From Liquorilactobacillus nagelii DSM 13675 (lineage in GTDB: Bacteria > Bacillota > Bacilli > Lactobacillales > Lactobacillaceae), in contig NZ_CP049304.1 in the NCBI RefSeq assembly GCF_019444005.1, positions 1,116,001 to 1,180,000 on the forward strand: DNA of 64,000 bases, written 5' to 3'. Position numbers and translations under genes: made by a program. Of the stretch, positions 36,041-45,795 are shown piece after piece (position 1 is the first letter of the stretch; each line of letters begins with the position of its first letter). The notes under the pieces are model-generated. The model worked only from the letters and a program-made list of their open reading frames with translations, had not been told where the DNA came from and searched no databases.

Positions 36041-37744
36041 TTATTTTTTAGGATTTTTTGCATAATATTCGTCTTCTAATTTTTGGTACGCTCCTGGTTC
36101 AACCTGATCAATGGCGGTAGCAATTTTTTCTAAACTTGCTGCATAATCAAATTTTTGATTAAACAAAATTCCAGCTTGTTGAGCTGCCTGAGCCACTTCT
36201 GGATAACGAGTCTTATAACGATTAGCATACTGGAGTAAAATTTCAGCTAAAGCAGCGCTGTCTGTAATATCGTTAGCTTTTTCTGCTAATTTATCCAAAT
36301 CGGCCTGAATATCCAATAATTGCTTAGTAATTGCTGCTAAATCAATTTTAAGCTGTTCTAAGTCTGTCATTAACTGTTCAATTGATTTGCTAACGGCAAA
36401 GAAAAATTCCAAGTAAGCTTTTGGTAGTCCTGGTAAATTTTGTTTACCTAACTGTCGGCGAATTCGATGAATTTCCAAATCAAATTCTTGAGCTGCCTGA
36501 CGAGCGGCTTTTTCTTCGTGCCATAGTCCTTGAATACTCTGGTTAATTTCAGTTTGCTGTTTTTCAATCACAACTAATTTTTCTGCTTGCTCTTGCTGCT
36601 GCAACAAAACTGCTGAATAAATTGGTTTTCCTTCAAGAATATCTTGTTCAGTTTGCTTGAAATTATGTTCCAATTGATTTAATTGATTTTCAAGTTTACG
36701 ACCATTTTCCATCTCATGATGATTAAAAGTATAGTTTTGCTGTAGCCTTTCTAATTCAACTAACAGTTCACGTTGCTGCAAACGTGCGTGCCGGATAAAT
36801 TGTTTTAATTTTGGACGCTGCTGTTGGACAGTTTGACGTGCTTTAATTTCTGCCTCAAAAAGATCATACAAATCGTTAATTTGTTGATTAATTTCCTGAT
36901 CACGTTTAATGGCAATCGAGAGTTTTAATTCTTTCAGATCAATAATATTCTCTGCTAAAGCCGATTGGAGGCCTGTTAATTCAGTTGATAAATCTTGTTT
37001 AAAACCATACTTTTGTTTAGCTAATTGCTGGGCTCCCTGCCCAAGTTCAGTCAACTGCTCTGGAAAGACATTTTTTAAATTTCGATAAAGCGGTGGGATT
37101 TGTTTAATTTGCTGCGCTAAAACAGTCGTGTTTTTTTCAAGTTGGCGCAATTCTTGATCTGCTGCAAGATAATCACCTTGGCGCGCTAATTTGCCATAAT
37201 GATCAAATGCCGCTTCTAAATTGCTGAGATTTTCTTCCAACTGATCAATACTTGGACCAAAGGAAAAATTTTTAGCCAGTAATGTCTTGCGCAATTTTTG
37301 ATACTGTTGTTCTAATTCCTGCCGTTTTTTTTGATGGAGTTGATTGCTACTCTTTAAATTTACAATTTCTCGATTGGTTTTCTTCTGTAGCTCACTAGCG
37401 TTACGTAACTTAGCTGCAATTGTGTCAAGTTCCCGCTTGACTGCTAGAAAGCGATAGTGGCTGCAGGCTTCCTGTAATTCTTTTAATCGTTCAGAAATTT
37501 CTGGAAGGCGGTGATTAACTAAATATAAGTAGCTCTGCTTGGTTTGTTCAAAATGTTCTAAAGTTTCTCCTGAAAGATGGACCTCTTTCATATTGGTTAA
37601 ATCATCATTGAGCGATGACTGAATAATCGTGCTGACTTGTTGCTGTTGCTGCACAATTTCTTGCGCGTACTTGCGCTGCAGATAAAAAAATATCGCATAT
37701 CCAACCACTGCTACAACTATAATTATACCCAAAATCAGTGTCAT
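36041..37744 (-). CDS. ezrA: Septation ring formation regulator EzrA
   Basis: 567 residues, the family's normal length. One N-terminal membrane helix (about 2-20) with the N-terminus outside, then an almost entirely coiled-coil cytoplasmic domain rich in Glu, Gln, Lys and Leu, the spectrin-like arc of EzrA that binds FtsZ and limits Z-ring assembly. The ATG at 37744 follows AGGAG by ten bases. Located upstream of the desulfurase gene, as in many lactobacilli (ezrA-nifS-thiI), and divergent from the methionine sulfoxide reductase gene. Confidence 0.93.
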   Translation of the reverse strand: MTLILGIIIVVAVVGYAIFFYLQRKYAQEIVQQQQQVSTIIQSSLNDDLTNMKEVHLSGETLEHFEQTKQSYLYLVNHRLPEISERLKELQEACSHYRFLAVKRELDTIAAKLRNASELQKKTNREIVNLKSSNQLHQKKRQELEQQYQKLRKTLLAKNFSFGPSIDQLEENLSNLEAAFDHYGKLARQGDYLAADQELRQLEKNTTVLAQQIKQIPPLYRNLKNVFPEQLTELGQGAQQLAKQKYGFKQDLSTELTGLQSALAENIIDLKELKLSIAIKRDQEINQQINDLYDLFEAEIKARQTVQQQRPKLKQFIRHARLQQRELLVELERLQQNYTFNHHEMENGRKLENQLNQLEHNFKQTEQDILEGKPIYSAVLLQQQEQAEKLVVIEKQQTEINQSIQGLWHEEKAARQAAQEFDLEIHRIRRQLGKQNLPGLPKAYLEFFFAVSKSIEQLMTDLEQLKIDLAAITKQLLDIQADLDKLAEKANDITDSAALAEILLQYANRYKTRYPEVAQAAQQAGILFNQKFDYAASLEKIATAIDQVEPGAYQKLEDEYYAKNPKK

Positions 37745-37884
37745 CTTTCCCACACTCCTAAAATTTTTCGCAATTAACCGTAATCCACTTGCTTTATCCC
37801 GCTATCAAAGTTAAAATCTAGTTCTGATTATAACATAAGTAACTATTGAGATACATGAATCAGCCACAGGAAATGGGGTAAATT

Positions 37885-38346
37885 ATGAATAAAGAACATC
37901 TATTGGTTAAACAAGTAGCTGCTTTAGTTGACGGAGAAGAGAATTTAATCGCCAATCTGGCTAATACAGCTGCGCTATTATATAATAACTTGCCTGATGT
38001 CAGTTGGAGTGGATTTTATTGTTATCACCCCCAAAACCAACAATTAATTCTTGGGCCCTTCCAAGGAAACCCGGCCTGCACCAGAATTGCTGCTGGAAAA
38101 GGTGTTTGCGGTCAAGCATGGCAACAAGAAAAAACTATAGTTGTACCTGATGTCCATCAATTTGCTGGCCATATTGCTTGTGATGCTGCCACCAACTCAG
38201 AAATAGTTATTCCCTTAAAAAATACTCAAACTACTTGGGGGGTACTTGACCTTGACTCAACTAGTTTTAGCCGCTTTTCTTCTTTGGAACAAACCTTTTT
38301 AGAAGAAATTGCTGAAATAATTGGATCTCTAAATAAAACCGCTTGA
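37885..38346 (+). CDS. GAF-domain free methionine-(R)-sulfoxide reductase
   Basis: 153 residues forming a single GAF domain. The fRMsr signature is present: WSGFYCYHPQNQQLILGPFQGNPACTRI, then GKGVCGQAW and GHIACDAATNSEIVIPL, with the three conserved cysteines in ACT, VCG and IACD. It reduces free L-methionine-R-sulfoxide. The gene is divergent from ezrA. Its stop codon lies inside the -35 box of the rpsD promoter. ezrA, this gene and rpsD keep this order in other Firmicutes (ytsP-rpsD region of Bacillus). Confidence 0.92.
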   Translation: MNKEHLLVKQVAALVDGEENLIANLANTAALLYNNLPDVSWSGFYCYHPQNQQLILGPFQGNPACTRIAAGKGVCGQAWQQEKTIVVPDVHQFAGHIACDAATNSEIVIPLKNTQTTWGVLDLDSTSFSRFSSLEQTFLEEIAEIIGSLNKTA

Positions 38347-38371
38347 CTAAAATAGCAGTTTTTGCTAGGAT
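38343..38371 (+). promoter_or_regulatory. Sigma-A-type promoter of rpsD
   Basis: TTGACT (38343-38348), 17-base spacer, TAGGAT (38366-38371). The TGA of the upstream gene is within the -35 hexamer. Confidence 0.8.
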
Positions 38372-38377
38372 AACCAT

Positions 38378-38546
38378 TGTGTAAAATAATGCAGCAGTTT
38401 GCGGTAAGCTCGTCAACATTTGCTTGCCAAATTGGTTCAATTAGTAACTCTTCGGCTGCAAGAGCGAAAATTGCAAAAGTAAATGCACGAATACTAAACA
38501 GACATTCGCTTATTTTACTCCAAAAAATATTTATTGGAGGATTTTT
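38378..38546 (+). promoter_or_regulatory. rpsD 5' leader, probable S4 autoregulatory element
   Basis: About 170 untranslated bases between promoter and the rpsD ATG, with short complementary segments such as GCAGC (near 38390) and GGCTGC (near 38453). S4 represses its own mRNA through a structured leader in Firmicutes; I infer the same here from position and length. I have not matched the consensus base by base. Confidence 0.5.
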
Positions 38547-39155
38547 ATGTCACGTTATACAGGTCCAAGTTGGAAAATCTCTCGTCGTCTCGGAATTTCA
38601 CTGAGCGGAACTGGTAAGGAATTGTCACGTCGCCCATATGCTCCTGGCGATCATGGTCAAAACAATCGTCGCAAACTTTCTGAATATGGTTTGCAATTGC
38701 GTGAAAAACAGAAGTTACGCATGATGTACGGAATGACTGAACGTCAGTTTGCTAACTTATTCTCACGTGCTGGTAAGATTCGTGAAGGCCGTCATGGCGA
38801 TAACTTCATGGTATTATTGGAACGTCGTTTGGATAACTTAGTTTATCGTTTAGGTTTAGCAACTACCCGTCGTCAGGCTCGTCAGTTGGTTAACCATGGT
38901 CACATCACAGTTAACGGCAAACGCGTAGATATCCCTTCATATGAAGTTTCAGTTGGCGATGTTATCTCATTACGTGAACGTTCAAAAGATTTAAAAGTTG
39001 TTAAAGAGTCACTTGAAGCTATTGTTGGTCGTCCAGGATATGTTTCATTTGATGATAACAAGCTTGAAGGTAGCTTAGTTCGTTTACCACAGCGTGACGA
39101 ATTGGAAGCTGAAATTGATGAATCACTGATTGTTGAATACTACAACAAACTTTAA
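38547..39155 (+). CDS. rpsD: 30S ribosomal protein S4
   Basis: 202 residues. Primary 16S rRNA-binding protein of the small subunit and, in Firmicutes, a self-regulator. [21 protein letters not shown] at the N-terminus, [20 protein letters not shown] near 30, and the S4 RNA-binding motif [42 protein letters not shown] at about 92-133. This is the type without the N-terminal zinc cysteines. TTGGAGGATTTTT precedes the ATG. It is a single gene with its own promoter, leader and terminator. Confidence 0.98.
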   Translation: MSRYTGPSWKISRRLGISLSGTGKELSRRPYAPGDHGQNNRRKLSEYGLQLREKQKLRMMYGMTERQFANLFSRAGKIREGRHGDNFMVLLERRLDNLVYRLGLATTRRQARQLVNHGHITVNGKRVDIPSYEVSVGDVISLRERSKDLKVVKESLEAIVGRPGYVSFDDNKLEGSLVRLPQRDELEAEIDESLIVEYYNKL

Positions 39156-39165
39156 TTTAGTCATT

Positions 39166-39198
39166 AAAAAAACTGGAGCTTACTCCAGTTTTTTTTTA
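39166..39198 (+). terminator. Rho-independent terminator of rpsD
   Basis: AAAAACTGGAG and CTCCAGTTTTT with a small CTTA loop, then T-run. It may also stop the convergent lysR gene. Confidence 0.9.
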
Positions 39199-39208
39199 TT
39201 CAAATATC

Positions 39209-40141
39209 CTAAAGTTCATTATTTAAAATTTCAAAGTGATATTTTCTAATATGCTCTTTTAAAAACTCTAAATACGCTTGAGCAATTGGTGATAATTCCA
39301 TTTGTTTATGCTTTAACCAGCCAATCGTGCTTGTTTCAGCAACATTCAATGGAATCGAAACAATTTTATCATCATTCAAATCACTACTAATAATTCCTGA
39401 ACTGATCGTGTAACCATTTATCCCAACCATAAGATTAAAAATCGTTGCACGATCACTAACTTTAACATTCATTTTATAATTTTGATTACTTAAAATTTCT
39501 TCTTCAAAATAGAAAGAATTGTTATCTCCTTGTTCATAAGAAAGATATGGATAATCACTCAAATCTGTTAATTTGAGTGATTTTTTTTGAGTTAAAGGGT
39601 TATCCCGGCTAAGAAAAACATGAGGTTGAACATGAAATAATGGATGGAATTCTAAATTACTGTCACGAAATAAATTTTGTAATACTTTTTGATTGAAACG
39701 ATTTAAGTACAACACCCCAATCTCACTTTTAAAACTGGCTAAATCTTTGATAATATTTTCAGTTTCAGTTTCCCGTAAAGTAAACTGAAACTCCTCGGTA
39801 TTCACACTTTTTATCAGTTCAACAAAAGCGTGAACTACAAAGGCATAGTGCTGAGCCGAAACTGAAAAAGCCTGCTTTCTTGGAAGTTGTTTTTTATATT
39901 TTTGATCAAGCAAATTAACTTGATCTAATATTTGATTAGCATAGGCCATAAATTCACGACCATCATTAGTCAAAATGACACCAGTTTGTTGTCGTCGTAA
40001 AATCTGAATCCCCATCTCTGTCTCTAACTCTTTGATTGCTTTTGATAAACTTGGCTGAGTCAAAAAAAGTTCTTTTGCTGCAACGTTGATCGATCCAACA
40101 GCTACCACCTTTTCCAAATACTTCAATTGCTGTAAACGCAT
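39209..40141 (-). CDS. LysR-family regulator, probable controller of metE-metF
   Basis: 310 residues. The N-terminal winged helix-turn-helix is clear (MRLQQLKYLEKVVAVGSINVAAKELFLTQPSLSKAIKELE at 1-40), followed by a substrate-binding domain of the LysR type. Family members next to methionine genes (MetR, CysR/HomR, MtaR/CmbR) sense homocysteine or O-acetylserine. It is divergent from metE with 177 bases between, the classical layout for a LysR protein acting on its neighbour. The effector is not evident from sequence. Confidence 0.88.
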   Translation of the reverse strand: MRLQQLKYLEKVVAVGSINVAAKELFLTQPSLSKAIKELETEMGIQILRRQQTGVILTNDGREFMAYANQILDQVNLLDQKYKKQLPRKQAFSVSAQHYAFVVHAFVELIKSVNTEEFQFTLRETETENIIKDLASFKSEIGVLYLNRFNQKVLQNLFRDSNLEFHPLFHVQPHVFLSRDNPLTQKKSLKLTDLSDYPYLSYEQGDNNSFYFEEEILSNQNYKMNVKVSDRATIFNLMVGINGYTISSGIISSDLNDDKIVSIPLNVAETSTIGWLKHKQMELSPIAQAYLEFLKEHIRKYHFEILNNEL

Positions 40142-40318
40142 CTATGCCCCTCATTTCATTAAGTATAGCTAAAGGTTAGCTCTAGCCATAGATTAAATTA
40201 ATACACTGCTTTTGATTATAACTATAGACTATATCAAGCTATATTAAACTTCAATTATTAAAATTGCTACTCTCATGGTACAGTAAATACCAAGTAATTC
40301 GACAAAGGAGATATTATT
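40142..40318. promoter_or_regulatory. lysR-metE intergenic operator region
   Basis: AGCTAA-AGG-TTAGCT (40167-40181) is a perfect inverted repeat, and TATA-N9-TATA (40217-40233) fits the T-N11-A pattern of LysR sites. No S-box (SAM) riboswitch and no T-box is present, so control of metE-metF should be transcriptional. AAAGGAG at about 40305 is the metE ribosome site. Confidence 0.55.
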
Positions 40319-42580
40319 ATGACCACAACTATCATTGGATTTCCACGTATTGGCGCTCAACGTGAATTGAAATTTGCAACTGAAAAATACTTTAAACAAA
40401 CATTAACTGCAGAACAACTACTGGCAACTGGCAAACAATTGCGACAGCAGCAGTGGCAATTGTTAAAAAAAGCTGGAATTGACCAAATTCCCAGCAATGA
40501 CTTTTCTTTTTACGATAATCTACTAGATACCGCTTTTTTGTTTCATGCTTTGCCAAAAGCTATCGCAACTGCTGATCTTTCTGACTTAGATAAGTATTTT
40601 GCGCTAGCGCGTGGCTATCAAGGAACAGCTGGCGACTTTAAGGCTTGGCCAATGAAAAAATGGTTCAACACCAATTATCACTACTTAGTCCCACAGTTAT
40701 CTAAGGATACTAAATTTCGTTACACTGGAGGTAAAATCAAAGCAGAATTTCTTGAGGCCTTGAGTTTAGGAATTAAAACCCGACCAACTATCATTGGCCC
40801 CTTCACATTACTCCGATTAGCTGAATTTAATGAACATACTGCAGCTAAAGATTTTACTAATGATTTATTGCAAGCCTACACCGATTTGCTCCAAGACTTA
40901 TGCGCTGCTGGTGCTGAATGGCTGCAAATTGATGAACCAGCCCTAGTTTATGATTTAACTCCGCAGGAAATTAACTGGTTTGCTAATTTTTATCGTCAAT
41001 TATTGCCGCAAAAAGGCACTCTCAAAATTTTGCTACAAACTTATTTTGGCGATGTGCGTGATATTTATTCAGAGTTAATCAAGCTTGACTTTGATGGACT
41101 GGGACTTGATTTAATTGAAGGCAAACAAACAGCTTCACTTATTCAAAGTGGTTTTCCAACTGATAAAACCTTGTTTGCCGGAGTTGTTAATGGCAAAAAT
41201 ATCTGGCGCAATCATTATCAAAAGACTTTGACTTTACTCAAGCAATTGCCCGTCCAAAAACTTGTGTTATCAACTTCTTGTTCATTGTTGCATGTACCGT
41301 ATAGTGTTGCTGACGAGGATTTTCCAACAGCAGTCAAAAAGCATTTCGCATTTGCCCAAGAAAAATTGCTTGAATTAAATCAACTTGATCAATTATTGCA
41401 ACAACATCATCCAGAATGGTTAGCAGTCAATCAACAACTTTTCGCTCAACCGCGAGTTAAAGAAGATCCTGTTCTAAAAGAAAAAATTGCTCAACTAACC
41501 ACTGCTGATTTTTCTCGTCAACCTGATTTTCAAACTCGAAGAAAAATTCAACAAACGGAACTAAACTTACCGTTATTGCCAACCACAACAATTGGTTCAT
41601 TTCCCCAGACTAAAGAGGTCAAAAAAATGCGAGCCGCTTGGCATAAACATGAGATTTCAGCTGCTGATTACGAAAGCTTCGTTAAACAGCAGATTAAAAA
41701 TTGGATTAGTTGGCAAGAAAAAGCTGGTTTTGATGTGCTAGTCCATGGAGAATTTGAGCGCAATGATATGGTTGAATATTTTGGTCAACATCTCGCTGGT
41801 TACCTATTTACCCAAAATGGTTGGGTCCAATCCTATGGTACCCGGGGAGTTAAACCACCAATCATCTGGGGAGACGTGGTTAGAAAAAAACCAATTACGG
41901 TCAAATGGTCAACCTATGCTCAAAGTTTAACCGCAAAACCAGTTAAAGGCATGCTGACTGGACCGGTTACAATATTAAATTGGTCATTTCCGCGTGAAGA
42001 CTTGTCATTAAAAGAAGCTACTTGGCAATTAGCACTGGCCATTCAAGCTGAGGTTCTTGATTTAGAATCCCATGGAATTAAAATAATTCAAATCGATGAA
42101 GCTGCCTTGCGTGAGAAATTGCCATTAAGAAAAAGCGACTGGGATTCAGAATACCTTGCTTGGGCAATTCCGGCTTTCCGCCTTGTTCACAGTAAAGTCA
42201 AACCGCAAACCCAAATTCACACTCATATGTGTTATAGCGAGTTTGGGGATATTATTCCGGCTATTGATAACCTTGATGCTGATGTGATTTCATTTGAAGC
42301 TTCCCGCTCAAATCTTGAAATCCTAGAACAACTTCAAACACAGCATTTTAAAACTTTAGTTGGTCCGGGAGTTTATGATATTCATTCTCCACGTGTTCCA
42401 ACTAAAGCTGAGATTGTTACTGAACTGCGAGAAATTTTAAAGAAAGTTCCCGCTAAAAATGTTTGGGTTAATCCAGATTGTGGTTTAAAAACACGCGGCG
42501 TAAAAGAAACTAAAGCCAGCTTGCTGAACTTAACCGCTGCTGCTCAGGAAGTTCGAAGGGAGCTGCAAGCAGATGACTAA
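40319..42580 (+). CDS. metE: Cobalamin-independent methionine synthase
   Basis: 753 residues, the normal length. It transfers the methyl group of 5-methyltetrahydropteroyl-polyglutamate to homocysteine. N-terminal [17 protein letters not shown] at 7-23; the second barrel begins at [17 protein letters not shown] near 421-437; [17 protein letters not shown] near 474; the zinc ligands are in [13 protein letters not shown] near 636-648 (His, Cys), the glutamate near 660, and [11 protein letters not shown] near 718 (Cys). First gene of metE-metF, overlapping metF by 8 bases. Confidence 0.97.
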   Translation: MTTTIIGFPRIGAQRELKFATEKYFKQTLTAEQLLATGKQLRQQQWQLLKKAGIDQIPSNDFSFYDNLLDTAFLFHALPKAIATADLSDLDKYFALARGYQGTAGDFKAWPMKKWFNTNYHYLVPQLSKDTKFRYTGGKIKAEFLEALSLGIKTRPTIIGPFTLLRLAEFNEHTAAKDFTNDLLQAYTDLLQDLCAAGAEWLQIDEPALVYDLTPQEINWFANFYRQLLPQKGTLKILLQTYFGDVRDIYSELIKLDFDGLGLDLIEGKQTASLIQSGFPTDKTLFAGVVNGKNIWRNHYQKTLTLLKQLPVQKLVLSTSCSLLHVPYSVADEDFPTAVKKHFAFAQEKLLELNQLDQLLQQHHPEWLAVNQQLFAQPRVKEDPVLKEKIAQLTTADFSRQPDFQTRRKIQQTELNLPLLPTTTIGSFPQTKEVKKMRAAWHKHEISAADYESFVKQQIKNWISWQEKAGFDVLVHGEFERNDMVEYFGQHLAGYLFTQNGWVQSYGTRGVKPPIIWGDVVRKKPITVKWSTYAQSLTAKPVKGMLTGPVTILNWSFPREDLSLKEATWQLALAIQAEVLDLESHGIKIIQIDEAALREKLPLRKSDWDSEYLAWAIPAFRLVHSKVKPQTQIHTHMCYSEFGDIIPAIDNLDADVISFEASRSNLEILEQLQTQHFKTLVGPGVYDIHSPRVPTKAEIVTELREILKKVPAKNVWVNPDCGLKTRGVKETKASLLNLTAAAQEVRRELQADD

Positions 42581-43442
42581 TTTGGCAGAAAAATCAAGCT
42601 TTTCTTTTGAAGTTTTTCCACCCAAAACAGCTGTTAACAATCAGAAAATTTTTCAGACATTGGATGAACTGCACGATCTTCAGCCTGATTTCATTAGTGT
42701 TACTAGCAGCAATCGAACATTGAACTTTGAAAATTCAACACTCAAATTAGCCGATTATGTCCAAAACAAATTAAAGGTTCCCGGTGTCGTTCATTTGACT
42801 GCCCGCTACTTTGATCGTAAACAAATCGATCGAATACTGGTCGAATTGAAATTTTTAGGTATCAAAAACATTCTCGTTATCCGTGGTGATCTGGCCCCAG
42901 GTCGACCACCTAAAAAAGATTTCCAACATGCCAGCGACTTGATGGCTTACATCAAATCAAAGGATGCTAATTTTCGAATTCTTGGTGCCTGTTATCCAGA
43001 AAGCCATCCAGAATCGTCAAACAAGATAAGTGATATTCACCATTTAAAAGAGAAAGTTGCTGCTGGCTGTGATTGTTTGCTTACACAGATGTTTTTCTCT
43101 AATGAAACTTTTTATCAATTTCAAGAAAACTGTGCTCTAGCCGATATTAACGTTCCATTGATAGCTGGAATTATGCCAATTGTTAACCGTGCTCAAGCTT
43201 TACATGTCTTAAAACAAAGCGAATGCTGTCTGCCCAAAAAGTTTACCCAAATGTTAGATCGTTATCAAACAGATCCAACTGCTTTGAAAGCAGCCGGCTT
43301 GGCCTATGCCATAAATCAAATAACTGATCTAGTTACTAATCGAGTTGCAGGTGTTCATTTATATACAATGAACCAGGCTAACGTTGCACGCTATATTTAC
43401 CAAGCAACTAAATCACTCTTTACTATCAAAAATCCAGTTTAA
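42573..43442 (+). CDS. metF: 5,10-methylenetetrahydrofolate reductase
   Basis: 289 residues. FAD enzyme that makes 5-methyltetrahydrofolate, the methyl donor used by Met[13 protein letters not shown] at 11-22 with the catalytic glutamate, PDFISVTSS near 35, [12 protein letters not shown] near 73, [11 protein letters not shown] near 96-106, [10 protein letters not shown] near 135, [14 protein letters not shown] near 170, and AGIMPIVN near 196. The ATG overlaps the end of metE, so the pair is translationally coupled, with the folate methyl donor and its consumer made together. Confidence 0.96.
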   Translation: MTNLAEKSSFSFEVFPPKTAVNNQKIFQTLDELHDLQPDFISVTSSNRTLNFENSTLKLADYVQNKLKVPGVVHLTARYFDRKQIDRILVELKFLGIKNILVIRGDLAPGRPPKKDFQHASDLMAYIKSKDANFRILGACYPESHPESSNKISDIHHLKEKVAAGCDCLLTQMFFSNETFYQFQENCALADINVPLIAGIMPIVNRAQALHVLKQSECCLPKKFTQMLDRYQTDPTALKAAGLAYAINQITDLVTNRVAGVHLYTMNQANVARYIYQATKSLFTIKNPV

Positions 43443-43447
43443 CTAAC

Positions 43448-43558
43448 AAAAAACCAACATCTAATTAATTAACATGAAACAAGCATTTCCTAATCATTAG
43501 ATTCTTTATCTAACAATTATGGAACACTTCAACATGCTAATCAGATGTTGGTTTTTTT
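43448..43558. repeat. Long inverted-repeat hairpin with an 80-base loop between metF and the GshF-like gene
   Basis: AAAAAACCAACATCT (43448-43462) and AGATGTTGGTTTTTT (43543-43557) are perfect complements, and pairing continues imperfectly inward (ATTA, CATG segments). T-run and A-run flanks allow terminator function for both convergent genes. The loop is far longer than that of any other terminator here, so a small non-autonomous element is an alternative. Confidence 0.6.
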
Positions 43559-43586
43559 AATTAAGGGTCAACTATAAATACACAAT

Positions 43587-45632
43587 TTATTTTTTTATGA
43601 GCTGGTTTAAAATTAATTTTGCTATTGGTCGCGGTTCACCAATTTTCAATTGTTTGAAAATTCTTAAATCAGTCGTTTGATGTGCATTTAAAAAAATTAA
43701 TTGATTAGGTGTATGTCGTCGGAACTTGACATATAAATTAGGAATAATCACATCTAAAACGCCATTGACTACTTGCAAATCAGCTGCTAATTTTTGTAAA
43801 ACTGGCAAGTAAGAAGGATCAATTTCAGAAAACATCTCCAAATATTCTTCACCAGTTTGATAGCTACTATCAAACCGCAACAATAGTTGGGTACCGCGTG
43901 GTAAAACGGTTGTCAACTGCTGCCCCTGTAAATCAATCACAGTTGACTCAATTGTTTGAAAGGGAAAATCTCGTTGCTGTTGTCGAAATAACTCTTGTTT
44001 TTTTCTGATCAATTGTTGAATCGTGGAATGACCATCCCCAACAATTTGTTGTGGCAAACGCTCCAAGACGCTAAGTGGTTGGCCACCAGCAATCAAAATC
44101 CGGTAGCAAGTTCCTGGTTGAGCTTGCTCAATCAAACAACCAGCATCATTTTGCAAAACTTGCTTGATTTGCTGCCACAAAAACTTAGTCGACGGCGGCA
44201 AGCGAAAAACCTGGCTACCAGTATAATGTTGTCCTTTAATCGCAACCGCTACTTTTGCAAAATTAGGATATTTCTGCTGAAACTCAGTTTTATTTCGAAT
44301 CAACCATTGGGCTGGAACCTGCCAACCGGCAGCTGCAGCTAATTGATTGGCTAACTGACGATTTTTCCAACAGCGCTGACCTAAATTGCCAGTACTATCA
44401 GTCAACAAACCATCACCAATCAAGTGACCAGCAATTTCAACTAAGTGTTCAGCTGGTGAAATAATCTGGAAAGGTTTTCCTTGACTAAATGCAGCAGTTA
44501 ACAGTTCAGCCGAATTATGATCAAGTAACTTTTCTTGCTGCCATTCCACTAACATTTTTGTTTGATTTTTTTGAGCTAATTGATTAAGTTTCAGTGAATT
44601 ATTTCCCAATTGACGGACAATGCGACCGCTGAGATTTTGAGATCCGTCTACTAAAGCTAACCGCCAATATTCAAAATCATCAGCTAAGTTTTGTGAACTA
44701 GCAGCTATTTTGCTGAAATCCGCTAAATGATTAAGTAGCTTAATTGCCGTTTTTAGTTCAGGGACACCGGCAAATGGATTTCCCAACACCACTTGACGCG
44801 TAAGTTTGTTGGAATGCTGTAAATCGACATCTATGTTGGCAGTTGGTACCCCAGGACTTGTCCAAAAATAAGCAGTCAATAATTTCAATAGACGCAAAGA
44901 AGCTGGATTTACCCCACTGCTGTAAAATGGATTAAGTTCCATTCCAGTAGTCTCAATTCCGCCAACAATTTCAACTATTTGTTGGCCAACTCGCATTTGA
45001 CTTAAGATTGGCTGGAAGCTAAAGTTTTGCCAATCAGAAGCGGTTACGCTTTGCGGAACTTTTACTATTTGTCGATTTTTGGCAGTAAATTGTTGTTGCC
45101 AAAAATCACTGCGGTGAATTTTCCCGGTTCCTTGTGGAGTAGCTGCTGTTAAATAGCGAAAAATCCATTGATACTTGTTTAATTGTTGTAAAATTTTCAA
45201 GTAGGTTTGCGAACGATAGGTTAAATAATTAACCCCGAGCACCTTAAATTTTTCTTGATAACTTTGTTGCAATAATGCTTCTGGTAATTGCCAACGTAAT
45301 GTTATGCCCTTATCAGCTGCATTTAAAGATGTCTGTGGTTTTAAATAGTATTTATTATTTAACGTCTGCAGCAACAATTGTGTTGTAAGTTCTAAACGCT
45401 GCAAAACACCTTTTTGGGATACCCAGTTGGGCGTTTTTAACAGCAAAATGTCAGTTGCTGTTGTCCAACTAACATTTTCACCAACTGCATCTGGTAGTAG
45501 ATTTGCCAAATTAACAGTTTCGCCATTTTGCTGACAAACTTGACGGCTAACCGTTAATTGCCAACGTAAACGCATTGCAGCTGATAAGTAGCCATTTTTT
45601 TTCAACCAATTTCCAAAATCATCAAATTCCAT
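43587..45632 (-). CDS. Degenerate GshF-like (bifunctional glutathione synthase) protein
   Basis: 681 residues. The order of segments follows GshF (GshA-type ligase plus ATP-grasp). MELNPFYSSGVNPASLRLLKLLTAYF near 237 matches the D-L-[DN]-P-F-S segment, and YQWIFRYLTAATP near 155 matches YRWLLTYLFGASP. In the C-terminal half, QPGTCYRILIAGGQPLSVLERLPQQIVGDGHSTIQQLI near 505-542 matches the ATP-grasp EYR...V..R.P..VVGDG..TI..L pattern. But positions for the ligase FGxExExLRV, DFSExQxE and GIHYN motifs read as unrelated residues, and the final N-x-N-P magnesium motif is not visible. Fold relationship is likely; glutathione synthesis is doubtful. GGAGGAATTTGCG precedes the ATG. It stands alone. 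Confidence 0.6.
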   Translation of the reverse strand: MEFDDFGNWLKKNGYLSAAMRLRWQLTVSRQVCQQNGETVNLANLLPDAVGENVSWTTATDILLLKTPNWVSQKGVLQRLELTTQLLLQTLNNKYYLKPQTSLNAADKGITLRWQLPEALLQQSYQEKFKVLGVNYLTYRSQTYLKILQQLNKYQWIFRYLTAATPQGTGKIHRSDFWQQQFTAKNRQIVKVPQSVTASDWQNFSFQPILSQMRVGQQIVEIVGGIETTGMELNPFYSSGVNPASLRLLKLLTAYFWTSPGVPTANIDVDLQHSNKLTRQVVLGNPFAGVPELKTAIKLLNHLADFSKIAASSQNLADDFEYWRLALVDGSQNLSGRIVRQLGNNSLKLNQLAQKNQTKMLVEWQQEKLLDHNSAELLTAAFSQGKPFQIISPAEHLVEIAGHLIGDGLLTDSTGNLGQRCWKNRQLANQLAAAAGWQVPAQWLIRNKTEFQQKYPNFAKVAVAIKGQHYTGSQVFRLPPSTKFLWQQIKQVLQNDAGCLIEQAQPGTCYRILIAGGQPLSVLERLPQQIVGDGHSTIQQLIRKKQELFRQQQRDFPFQTIESTVIDLQGQQLTTVLPRGTQLLLRFDSSYQTGEEYLEMFSEIDPSYLPVLQKLAADLQVVNGVLDVIIPNLYVKFRRHTPNQLIFLNAHQTTDLRIFKQLKIGEPRPIAKLILNQLIKK

Positions 45633-45795
45633 CGCAAATTCCTCCGTCTGCTAATTCAATTTAATTATACCAAATCTGTACTTTTCTGCTTTAAAAATCA
45701 ATAAACTAGAGTTGATTTCCTTCAAGTTACTGATTAACTTGGGAAAATGTTATAATTATTCCAATAGTAATTTTAAAAAGGAGGCTGTATTTTAG

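Noticed and set aside
38377-38604. A 75-codon frame crossing into rpsD
   Set aside because: It lies in the rpsD leader and overlaps the rpsD start; no ribosome site precedes its ATG.
40142-40318. SAM riboswitch or methionine T-box before metE
   Set aside because: No GGTGG-ACC T-box core, no terminator/antiterminator pair and no S-box core in the 177 bases.
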